Positions 37,901-45,757 of a stretch of DNA of 64,000 nt are shown in pieces. Within the stretch, counting starts at the first letter, position 1. Each line of letters begins with the position of its first letter. The stretch lies in NCBI GenBank assembly GCA_047404195.1, contig JBDOIU010000013.1, positions 17,023-81,022 of the forward strand. Reading direction: 5' to 3'. The position numbers and the translations under genes were made by a program. This DNA is from JAJRRL01 sp047404195. GTDB taxonomy: Bacteria > Pseudomonadota > Gammaproteobacteria > JAJRRL01. The notes under the pieces were generated by a model, which was not told the origin of the DNA, made no database searches, and worked only from the letters and a program-made list of their open reading frames with translations.

Positions 37901-39713
37901 TGCTGTACTTAAACGCATTATTTTTGACATACAAGCATTCAGGAATAAAATAGAAACCTCAGATCAGTATGATACGTTATTCACTATTCCATACTGCTTA
38001 GAAAAATATCTCATAATGAAAGAAGATAGGTTTGAACTCAAAGGATTTGTTTCACAGAAGCAAACTGCTCTAGGCGAGCTCTCAAATCTCAACCAAGCTC
38101 ACACAGTATGGTTTCAACAGTACAAATATCGAAATCACGAGAAGCTACAAGATCGCATACAAGCACTGAGGGTAGTACTGCCTAAAGAATGGGATGCAAC
38201 CCACAAACCTAACGAACACTCTTTGGCCCAACAGTTACAAGCATCCATACAAAAAATTGCGAGCGATCATTTCGAAAAGAACACCCTCATAGCGTCAACG
38301 ATCGGCCGGCACACGTTAACACTGCCAGCACTTACTGACGAGGCCAAGCATGAATTGGAGCAGTCCTTGACGAGTATGACTGATTCCACAATGCGAATCA
38401 TTGACTTGTATCATGCCCTGCAACACCAGACACCAACAGGGAGTATAAGAGTCAGCCTCACTGAATGGATAGCAAATCACAAACTACAGGCGTGTATGAC
38501 CAAAAGTGATGCATCGCATGATGACCAACAAATCAACAGTGAGATATTACAGCAGTTGAGTGAAGATGATCAGCAGCGCTTGCTATCCTCTTTTGCTGAA
38601 CTTAAACAGTCTCTTAATAAATGCAACCAGCAATACTTCACCGACGAGATAACAAGAAAATCAGCCAAATTGCAAGAATTTATCAGGTCATACGAGGATG
38701 AAACCAAAGAGCACCTGCCCACATACCAAGACCTTCTGGACATCGACACTAGAATCAAGGGATATTTGGCTGAAAATCGTGATTCGTTGGCGCAATATAA
38801 AATCGACCACTCATCTGTCTCAGTGTTACAGAATAAAGCTTTCGGGCTGGTAGCACAACGCGCAATTAAAAATCAAGAACAAATGGCAGAGCAACAAAGA
38901 AGACAAGAGGCAGAAACTTTTGAAACAATGCCAGCGGTCATGACTGCTCAACATGAAGGGTGTGCACCTGATGTTGGGCACTCAAGAACACCAAAGAGAA
39001 ATCGTTCATACCATCATGAAGGGTTTGGGGATACCAAACGAGCACGTACTCCAGCTAAGCGACATGAATCAATGAGCCAAAAACATGAATTTCAGGAGAA
39101 AAGTCAACATGGGGGTTTCGATGATGTACCAATCGCGATGCTTGCAGAAGGGAATCACCCAGCTGCTGCACAATCTTGTCATGGTAAGCCATATCAAGAT
39201 GGTGTCACATGGAACGCAACTACAAGCTTCTTCGCGGGAGCAAAGACAAATAGGCAAGCAACGCCAGCGAAGAAAAAAAGAGGCTATAGCGCCAGCGAGC
39301 TATTAACCTACCTTGTTCAAACCAACCTAGCGATCACCAGAGACCCATCTATCGGGGATGCAAAATCGAAACTGGTGGACGCCACAATAGAAAAGGCTTT
39401 GCGCAAGAAGGGAACAGGTAAAATTAAAGATTTTTTTGTAAAGTGTTTCTTGAATGCTAATCACACTAATAGACATGTGATACACACAAATATAAGCACT
39501 CCGTTTAATATGCAACGAGTCAATGATATTATGCATAAAAGATCAATGCTCAAGGGATTTGCAGGCTGTGGTAGCAAACAAGCCAGTGCTGACGTAACCC
39601 GTGACAATACTCGACAACTATACCTGGCAAATATGGAAAGGTATGCACCGGGAACCAAAGGTAATGATATTAAAAGAGCCCAACACGCTCTGCGTGAGGT
39701 CTTTAAATTATAG
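34971..39713 (+). CDS. Giant accessory protein, copy 1 of a tandem pair
   Basis: 1580 aa; ATG 34971 follows AGGAG. No family recognised, no signal peptide, no membrane helix; mostly helical and glutamine/lysine-rich with coiled-coil character. It is a distant paralogue of the next gene over its whole length. Shared blocks include PEVHTIKIGL (about residue 100), GLLDKALKL, ARSDEYHNIRKMV, YYAVISAQMASSLVRVG, LCDAASGF (about 510), FVNVNP (about 710), IPTGLHHL ... GEAPNWYYTL (about 945-970), and a C-terminal module: SASELLTYLV (from about 1440), KDFFVKCF, NDIMHK ... LKGFAGCGSKQASADVT, and a final helical tail. Residues 1341-1364 carry dense basic clusters (PKRNR and KRARTPAKR) that resemble nuclear import signals. 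Secreted effector or large structural protein are possible; neither is shown. Confidence 0.8.
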   Translation: MSKNQTVEYKSKQLAQRIEALTKRIDHLAQQSRFINARKESSITSIASMIRTESVEFVNAMREFNQRAKGCNKHHFIIDATSRMLDKVSKSIEDGAAVAPEVHTIKIGLKRTRAIGKAATYSVTVTEGHDVLPKGNLKAIGDSIGIILPLEAAAPKVEDLSQGLLDKALKLTVRMRALVALSIKKEQVVEKIKLENVIHAITQYAQSTHNDLKAHVATLFRVRWDVDEHFARSDEYHNIRKMVFGEYNPVNANQYRFWVTQSGLADHKIAINPKMFQQLQEIYESTTALITKELGQLNEQIGAEKSKDARAQIELKIMGFNGDLKTLKKQAGEIKYADGETLEDWVAWMNIYADIGRSTQLENIPTTEAVQSVRSYLSLLSNTDVREKRKVVTQSLGESSNARRLFEELITVAGYNQNCHSAALGGERLPHNPKQDYYAVISAQMASSLVRVGNISSKSGLVTQTSKLERILKVLDRLTLFVAEKKSRASAQKSGGTQQQYEMDYLIEFLLCDAASGFTISNMREQTIAYKNAIEAVATIAEKLQNDLASYETSIREYKQNCTTLMTHYQTASIADLKQPLQAPNIPENLMALPAFSKLDTQAKQLYAQTMQTYQEKKEALNSTLMQQFKKIAGTCRQQPDHDSANIHKHMKDIQDYLIEDSAAQQQQKMTTDTPDMAAAMIVEGPSDEGVMTATAVEDCQMPIPTTNHVFVNVNPRIIQQLTKKQQEELGSHIATIDEAYWQAEITTIKHQLDQNKYPDAQLLKQHFLICREVQRSLILKLGNEYSSKKLAAKSHYGPDVADPAEIATQLDALSHEKRQALQDLCDYSRYKALIKQLNKARKSQEWIVCQKQTALNEKISAFFRELLTQDEYRAIVSTSHVETPLADTAEGSCKNQLSSFMSQAQAWYTGVLAPVIQCELANQWRASLFAFNPKNDDDETLQIPTGLHHLDIANDQLQYSGEAPNWYYTLTETYNTAVLKRIIFDIQAFRNKIETSDQYDTLFTIPYCLEKYLIMKEDRFELKGFVSQKQTALGELSNLNQAHTVWFQQYKYRNHEKLQDRIQALRVVLPKEWDATHKPNEHSLAQQLQASIQKIASDHFEKNTLIASTIGRHTLTLPALTDEAKHELEQSLTSMTDSTMRIIDLYHALQHQTPTGSIRVSLTEWIANHKLQACMTKSDASHDDQQINSEILQQLSEDDQQRLLSSFAELKQSLNKCNQQYFTDEITRKSAKLQEFIRSYEDETKEHLPTYQDLLDIDTRIKGYLAENRDSLAQYKIDHSSVSVLQNKAFGLVAQRAIKNQEQMAEQQRRQEAETFETMPAVMTAQHEGCAPDVGHSRTPKRNRSYHHEGFGDTKRARTPAKRHESMSQKHEFQEKSQHGGFDDVPIAMLAEGNHPAAAQSCHGKPYQDGVTWNATTSFFAGAKTNRQATPAKKKRGYSASELLTYLVQTNLAITRDPSIGDAKSKLVDATIEKALRKKGTGKIKDFFVKCFLNANHTNRHVIHTNISTPFNMQRVNDIMHKRSMLKGFAGCGSKQASADVTRDNTRQLYLANMERYAPGTKGNDIKRAQHALREVFKL

Positions 39714-40165
39714 CTAAAACATCGATACCCAACCCTGCAGTTGAGTGGGGTTTGGTGCACTGTCAGTGAACACACCATAGGTAGCGTGCTGACAAAATAT
39801 TGATAACCCATCATTATGAATTTTAGATTAAGTCACCTTAATCGCTTACTGGCTTCTCTTATCAAGCAGGCTGTACACAGTCACATCAGCGCTCAATCGC
39901 CCTAACGGGTACCAGCACACCTTTCTCTATGCTCGTCAACACATGCTCTTTACTACTGCATATATAACTCTAAAGCATAGGACGAGAAATATGCAATAGT
40001 ATTGATTTTATACGAACATGAGTGCTAAATAGACTGTGACTAGCCTACTCATCAAACATTACCAGAGCAGCGCTATAACAACTTCACACAATACAGCTGC
40101 CATCAAAAGAAATCTGATATCGTACGTGATATAACACAGACTGAGCTGAAAAAGCACAAGACAAC
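39714..40165. other. Intergenic region between the giant genes
   Basis: About 450 AT-rich bases before the promoter of the second giant gene. An imperfect inverted repeat near 39730-39763 (CCAACCC ... GGGTTTGG) could end transcription of the first gene but lacks a T tract. No ORF with a ribosome binding site. Confidence 0.4.
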
Positions 40166-40214
40166 CTTAAGAAAACATTAATCAAGCAGAAGAATACAAT
40201 AATGATACATTAAG
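40166..40214 (+). promoter_or_regulatory. Candidate PmrA/QseB-type promoter of the second giant gene
   Basis: CTTAAG, five bases, ATTAAT (40166-40182), 13 bases, ACAATAATG (40196-40204, including TACAAT as a -10 box), then CATTAAG. The first half-site equals the CTTAAG of enterobacterial PmrA boxes. The motif ends 94 bases before the ATG, almost the same distance as in the first giant gene. Confidence 0.62.
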
Positions 40215-40308
40215 TATTCTATCAGCTAGTACATAAGTAAAATAAACAAGAGAATAATGGAATCTGCTTATATGCAGAGTTCAGCCAATCAATTTCAATA
40301 AGGAAAAC

Positions 40309-43300
40309 ATGATGTCAAGAAATGCGGGTAAAGCGGGAGCCTCAATCACGATAGAAGAGCTCTGTAAACTTATTAGTGCTACCACTGACAAAATCATAAC
40401 ATCTGCAAAAGCTGAAAGGGGAAGTCCTTTTAACCCCGAAACCGATGGAGTAGCTGGAAATATCAGAGGCATTACTAAAGCTATACAGGACCGTACATTC
40501 GGTCTTATTGAGTCACTGAAAGCCTTTGCACAAAAAAGCAGTACCAGTAAAACCGATGCACTATTAGATAATATTCTCTACATGCTCACTCAGTTAGAGA
40601 AAAATATCGGAGGCATTCCGTTGTACATCCAGAATTATGACAGTATTGATCGACCACCCTGTCATTACCTTCCACCTGAAGTTCATGCCATTAAGGTTGG
40701 GCTACTAGAAACCGGAGGGACATTACAGAAAAAGTCATACTCTGTATTTTGTATGAAGGGTAAAGCATGTGTAAACTTTACAAAAGAAACTGCAATAAAG
40801 AAATTAGTCGGTTTAGACTTACATGTCCACGATAGCAGCTCAAGGAAAAAAAAATCATTTGACTGCAGTGATGGTTTACTTGATCAAGCTCTACGTATCA
40901 TGGTCGCGCATCAAGCAATATTTACAATTAGCATGCAATCCACTCCACCTGAAATCCCAGCCAACTCTGAAACCCTCACCAAAGAGTTAATCCAACAAGA
41001 ACCATTCCTTCATAATGGACTAAAAGGTCATGTATATAATCTACTAGCTGCTCAACTCACGTTGGATGAAAGATACTACAAGAGTGATGAATTCAAACGA
41101 ATAAAAGATCATGTTTTGCCAAACAATATCGATGGCGATGCAATTAAAATCCCCACTTCAAGCTTAGCACAAGCAAGCACAGCTCAGATGCTTGACTCAG
41201 GTGTAGCCGTATCCAAAAACGAACTGATATCTAACGAACACAGGCGAGAACTTGGCATCTTGAGAAATCAGCTTACTGCCAGAAAAGTAGCAACGACCAT
41301 AACAACAAAACTGATAGGTGATCTTACCAATCTTTTTGAATGTGTTGATCGACAAGTAAATCCTCGGGAAATTGACTTAGAGTCAGGTGATAACCTGAGG
41401 GTCTGGGATGCACTAACAAAGGCAGCAAATGAACTAGTAGACCATGAACTTCCATGGCTTGAAAAGATGAACTGTTATGCCAAAATAAGTCGCGAGATGC
41501 AACTAGAAAGAATAATAAATGAAGCAGATTTAATGGCGCTTCAAAAATACTTCAATGCTGTATTAGTACATAGTCTGAACTTGAAACGAGATCAATGTTA
41601 CGCCACACTTGCTGAAGGTGGAAGTGCTTGTAAAACATTCGAAACACTTATCACCGTATCATCTGGTGTATCAGTGGAGGCAGGAAAAGCAATTACCTCA
41701 AGCGATATGTTAGGACAAAAAAATCGCATGCCAGGAGCTCGCGATAAAGGGAAGGCTATGGCCCGCCGGTTGAGTGTATTGCCCCACCCCAAACCAGATT
41801 CCCGTAAGACCAGGCGCAGTACATCTTCAGCGCCTGCATCTAGACAAACAGATACTACAGATGAAGCAAGAGAAATATATTACGCTATCACACTTTCAGA
41901 AATGAGCTCGGCTCTATTGAGAGTAGGATATGTGAAAAGCGGTGAGCTTGCGTTTTCTACAAAAATACAAACACACATAACACGTCTATCGCAATACGAC
42001 ATCCATGCTAGAAATAGCCAAACACGTGGTGCAGCAGTGAGAAATAGACTAAGCGATGAACAACTAATGGATATTTATATCTGCGATGCTGCCAGTGGCT
42101 TTCGTATGCGCTCTATGCTTGAACAGTTCAAAGAAATTAAACACAACTTAGAAACAGCCAGAAAAGTCGGTGAAGATTTTAGAGCAGCCTTATATTCTTA
42201 TAATCAACAAATCAGACAATACACTAACCTACTCTCGGCTAATATCACCTCAAACGAGGCAGCAGATATTACAAACCTGACAGATCCAGAAAAAATACCC
42301 GTACCTGCTGCGCCAGAGGTATACGTAAATGTACCTGCTTTTACTCATCTAAGTAAGACAGCAAAAGAAAAATGTGCCGCAGAGCTTTCTACATATCAAA
42401 AAAGGGTTAGAACATTGTGTTCCAGCATGGTAGATGCCTTCAATGAGACAGCAAAAATAACGGCAGATAAAGCAACACAGGACATAAGTTATGAGGATAT
42501 TTTGGAAAACATCCAAGTATATCTCACTGACACGAAAGGAATGATCTCAGAGCCAAATGCTGCTACAGTAGCCGAACCTGAAGTACCTGATGCAGCAGAA
42601 AGCGAACAACGCATTTTCGTTAATCTCAAACCGAGTATTCATGCAAAACTCACAACGGAACAACGTACTAAACTGAACAAATATATTGATGTTATTGAAG
42701 CACAATGTTGGTGCACAGAAATAGATTATCTCAGAAAAAATATAGAAGAAGTCGATGAAATCACATCCCCCCTACTCGAGGCGGCCGTGCTAGAACAAAA
42801 GAACACCGCTGGCGGCGCTGTCTTTTCAATCAATAAGAGCCCAACAACTGCACTGACCGAAAAAAATAGCGTAGCACTCAAAGCATTATGTGATGCCAGT
42901 AAGAATAAAGCGATCTCCTCGATTTTAAGTCAATTAGGAAGACTAGATCCCTCTAGTTTTGATGATATCACCTCGCTCAACAAAATGGTTGAAGAGCTAT
43001 GTAATGGGCTGATTGACCCAAGCATCGTCATGAGTAGCCCCGCGAGCGCTGGTGAAAGCAAACTTGAAACAGATGAACACGAAACAGAGGCATCCGATGA
43101 GAGCAGTGACATCACCAACATACAAAAATGGTATCATCACGCCCAAGAAATCATTAAACTAAAGCTCGCAGCTAATAGCTGGATGAACCAACTCGACGAG
43201 ATAGATCAGACAGCCGGGCTGGAGCAAGAAGGAACACTGAAAATTCCTACAGCATTAAGCTCAGTACTCTCAATCAACAACCATACACTAATACACGAAG

Positions 43301-45213
43301 GGAAAGCACCAGGCTGGTTCTTTTCACTTAAAAACGCATATATGACAGCCAAGCAAAAAAGCCTCGAGAATCAAATTGATCAGCTAACTCTTCAGATTCA
43401 AGGCTCTCAAAATCACGAGCATCTACCAACCCCACAATCACAACTTGCCGAATTTATATTAGTCGATGGAATAGCATACAAAGCAACCAATGCTGCAAGA
43501 GACTTTAGTTCTATTGATGGAAAAGTAAGGATACTCAATTTAACAGTCAAAGAAAAATGGATTCCATCACACCGCAAAGAAAATTTAACTCGGCTTAATG
43601 AACTGATCGCCAATGCTAAACTAGAACTACCCGAACCCAGTCAAAGCACTAGGAGAACCAGGCGGGGTGGAAAATTACCTTCCGCCAAAAAATTCGATGA
43701 GCAGGTATCATTACTGATCACCACTGAATTTAAAATTAAAACGGTACCGAGCCATAAAGGTGTTCAGCTACCATTGCTCACTGAAGAAGGTGAAGTAGAA
43801 ATAAATGAAAATTTAAAAGAAAAAAGAGATCACTATTCGAGCTTATGTCAGCTGCATCATGATCTATTACAAACAGTACAACAAGCATCTGCACGAAGAG
43901 CTACATTCACACAGTGGAAAACAGCAAATGCACGACACAGTGAGCTTTTTTACGAAACTGGTGTAAGTACTGAGCCACCAGAAGCTGCTGCCCCCAGTGA
44001 AGAAACCCATGCAACAACTCAACATGCCAGTGATAACGTTTCTATAAAACCTGCAATCATATCAGTGCTTAGTAAGGCTTCGATTCAAGCAATGAGAGGA
44101 GCACTCAAAAGCTTGCAAACTTATCTTTACCAATGCAATCAACAGCACTTCAGTTCAATAATAGAGGGATACATGCAACAACTACAACCTTACACAAGCC
44201 CAACAACAGAACCTACTTCCCCAGCATCCAACCGCATTCTGGGGCTGCCTAAACTACAGGAACTTAACATGAATATCAATGGATTCCTAACAGAAGAGAT
44301 AAAAAATATTTCAATCTACGGCTTAGATGAACGTCGAACATCACTTATTTTTAAACAAAATCAGGCTTATGCACATTCCTTAACATCACTACAAGGTAAC
44401 AAAAGTAACGCGAAGGGTCAATCTTCCCGCGATTTGAAAGAACATCATGAAACTATGACAGCTAGAAAGGCATTACAGGATAAAATGGCAAGTGGATATA
44501 AACCCACGCCAGAAGATTGTAAGAGAGCTGCTGTACTTCAAACAGAAGATGGCTCCCTTCAGCCAGAGATAGGAACACCCTATTTGCCTGATACTGCGCG
44601 AAAATTATTTCATAATAACGATAGTATACCAGTGGCCCTTGCAGTAAATACTGATCACACCGACATGCATGGTTTATATGAGTCATTTCAATCACAGCCA
44701 GTATTAGTCGGTCGAGCACAACCAACACCCAAACCGAATAAAAAAGGCAGGGTCTCTGCTAGCGAACTCCTCACTTGGTGTGTGCAGCAGCATAAACACA
44801 TATTAAGCTCGCCATTAAACAAGAACAAAGAGTCTGGTCTACCTTCTATTGAACCCGTTAGCACCCCAAGAACCAGTCAGCACGGCAAGACCAAGGATGT
44901 ATTCATTAATTTCTTTGTCAATTGTCCTCCTCCTAGTGCTGCCAGTGCTGATGCAGAACGCGTTGCACCCACCACTCAAACCGAACTCAATTTTAGGGTC
45001 ATAGATAGCATTATGCACCAGGGAGCGCTAGGTGGGCTTAAGCGCGTTTTAGCTGGCTGTGGTACAGCCCATGCGGCCGACGATGTCACTGAAATCAGCA
45101 TTAGAACACTGCTCAATGATAGACAGTTTGATCAATGTACTAATAAGACTATTGGTAGACAGGTCAGAAAAGCACAGTATGCGCTTGATGAATTAATGAA
45201 GCCAACATCTTGA
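40309..45213 (+). CDS. Giant accessory protein, copy 2 of a tandem pair
   Basis: 1634 aa. AAGGAAAAC precedes ATG ATG; either may be used (40309 or 40312). It is a full-length but strongly diverged paralogue of the preceding gene: PEVHAIKVGL (about residue 122), GLLDQALRI, YKSDEFKRIKDHV, YYAITLSEMSSALLRVG, ICDAASGF (about 591), FVNLKP (about 770), IPTALSSVL ... GKAPGWFFSL, SASELLTWCV (about 1482), KDVFINFF, IDSIMHQGALGGLKRVLAGC and DDVTE near the end. It has basic clusters (TRKTRRS-like KTRRSTSS, RRTRRGGKLPSAKK) but fewer than copy 1. The C-terminal module with SASELLT, IMH, GCG and DVT is the best conserved part and may be the functional or delivery domain. No known fold recognised. Confidence 0.8.
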   Translation: MMSRNAGKAGASITIEELCKLISATTDKIITSAKAERGSPFNPETDGVAGNIRGITKAIQDRTFGLIESLKAFAQKSSTSKTDALLDNILYMLTQLEKNIGGIPLYIQNYDSIDRPPCHYLPPEVHAIKVGLLETGGTLQKKSYSVFCMKGKACVNFTKETAIKKLVGLDLHVHDSSSRKKKSFDCSDGLLDQALRIMVAHQAIFTISMQSTPPEIPANSETLTKELIQQEPFLHNGLKGHVYNLLAAQLTLDERYYKSDEFKRIKDHVLPNNIDGDAIKIPTSSLAQASTAQMLDSGVAVSKNELISNEHRRELGILRNQLTARKVATTITTKLIGDLTNLFECVDRQVNPREIDLESGDNLRVWDALTKAANELVDHELPWLEKMNCYAKISREMQLERIINEADLMALQKYFNAVLVHSLNLKRDQCYATLAEGGSACKTFETLITVSSGVSVEAGKAITSSDMLGQKNRMPGARDKGKAMARRLSVLPHPKPDSRKTRRSTSSAPASRQTDTTDEAREIYYAITLSEMSSALLRVGYVKSGELAFSTKIQTHITRLSQYDIHARNSQTRGAAVRNRLSDEQLMDIYICDAASGFRMRSMLEQFKEIKHNLETARKVGEDFRAALYSYNQQIRQYTNLLSANITSNEAADITNLTDPEKIPVPAAPEVYVNVPAFTHLSKTAKEKCAAELSTYQKRVRTLCSSMVDAFNETAKITADKATQDISYEDILENIQVYLTDTKGMISEPNAATVAEPEVPDAAESEQRIFVNLKPSIHAKLTTEQRTKLNKYIDVIEAQCWCTEIDYLRKNIEEVDEITSPLLEAAVLEQKNTAGGAVFSINKSPTTALTEKNSVALKALCDASKNKAISSILSQLGRLDPSSFDDITSLNKMVEELCNGLIDPSIVMSSPASAGESKLETDEHETEASDESSDITNIQKWYHHAQEIIKLKLAANSWMNQLDEIDQTAGLEQEGTLKIPTALSSVLSINNHTLIHEGKAPGWFFSLKNAYMTAKQKSLENQIDQLTLQIQGSQNHEHLPTPQSQLAEFILVDGIAYKATNAARDFSSIDGKVRILNLTVKEKWIPSHRKENLTRLNELIANAKLELPEPSQSTRRTRRGGKLPSAKKFDEQVSLLITTEFKIKTVPSHKGVQLPLLTEEGEVEINENLKEKRDHYSSLCQLHHDLLQTVQQASARRATFTQWKTANARHSELFYETGVSTEPPEAAAPSEETHATTQHASDNVSIKPAIISVLSKASIQAMRGALKSLQTYLYQCNQQHFSSIIEGYMQQLQPYTSPTTEPTSPASNRILGLPKLQELNMNINGFLTEEIKNISIYGLDERRTSLIFKQNQAYAHSLTSLQGNKSNAKGQSSRDLKEHHETMTARKALQDKMASGYKPTPEDCKRAAVLQTEDGSLQPEIGTPYLPDTARKLFHNNDSIPVALAVNTDHTDMHGLYESFQSQPVLVGRAQPTPKPNKKGRVSASELLTWCVQQHKHILSSPLNKNKESGLPSIEPVSTPRTSQHGKTKDVFINFFVNCPPPSAASADAERVAPTTQTELNFRVIDSIMHQGALGGLKRVLAGCGTAHAADDVTEISIRTLLNDRQFDQCTNKTIGRQVRKAQYALDELMKPTS

Positions 45214-45233
45214 ATTTTCTCGTGACACATTAA

Positions 45234-45271
45234 GGCTCAGTCGTGCTGTTTATGCACCGCTGAGTCTTTTT
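45234..45271 (+). terminator. Rho-independent terminator after the second giant gene
   Basis: Stem built from GGCTCAG/CTGAGTC and GTGC/GCAC around a TGTTTAT loop, followed by five T. It lies 20 bases after the stop codon. The same bases are the end of the uvrB remnant, so the terminator seems to have arisen from coding sequence. Confidence 0.65.
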
Positions 45272-45330
45272 GATACTCGATCTCATGTCGAAACTCTATA
45301 GCCGCATGTGCTGAATTCATAAAGTATATC
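45234..45330 (-). pseudogene. Remnant of the uvrB 3' end (UVR domain)
   Basis: Read on the minus strand, the bases give AHAAIEFRHEIEYQKDSAVH followed by KQHD and a stop. The intact UvrB ends with EAAAQVRDEIKQLKDSALH and NQHY. Bases 45234-45307 align without gaps to 48955-49028 at about 53 of 74 positions by eye, with the same orientation and frame. Upstream of about 45330 the likeness fades. It is a second, diverged copy of the end of uvrB, 3.7 kb from the real one. Confidence 0.7.
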
Positions 45331-45757
45331 GCTAAATCACCCTGGGGTTGCTACACAAAAAAAGTCATCACTCAATAACTGACACCAATCTTTCAACAAA
45401 CACTTCATAACATCTCAATAAGGTGCTATGTTGAATAGCACCTGAGTATATTTTACAGAAATGACATATGAGACTCAACAATAGGTCAAGTCTTCACTCG
45501 ATAGACAGGCCGAATATATCATTTATGCGAGCATACCCACCTTTTAGGATTACGTGATATACTGACTTAGGATTGAACGTAATACTTTTCATACAAAATT
45601 ATAACTATTAAAAACGTGTAGAAAGGTACTAAGACAACAGGGTCTAAGCCACTTATACTCCATACCTTATAACAGAGATCACTTGTAAATGAAGAATAAC
45701 AATCGAAATACTTCTATGAGTATCGGCAAGTAGCTCAAATTAGCTAACAAGGTTCAC
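45331..45757. other. Intergenic region with a perfect hairpin
   Basis: AT-rich gap between the uvrB remnant and the 864-aa gene. It has a perfect nine-base inverted repeat at 45421-45443 (AGGTGCTAT, loop GTTGA, ATAGCACCT), which has no T tract on either side and could be an RNA stability element. No ORF with a ribosome binding site. Confidence 0.5.
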
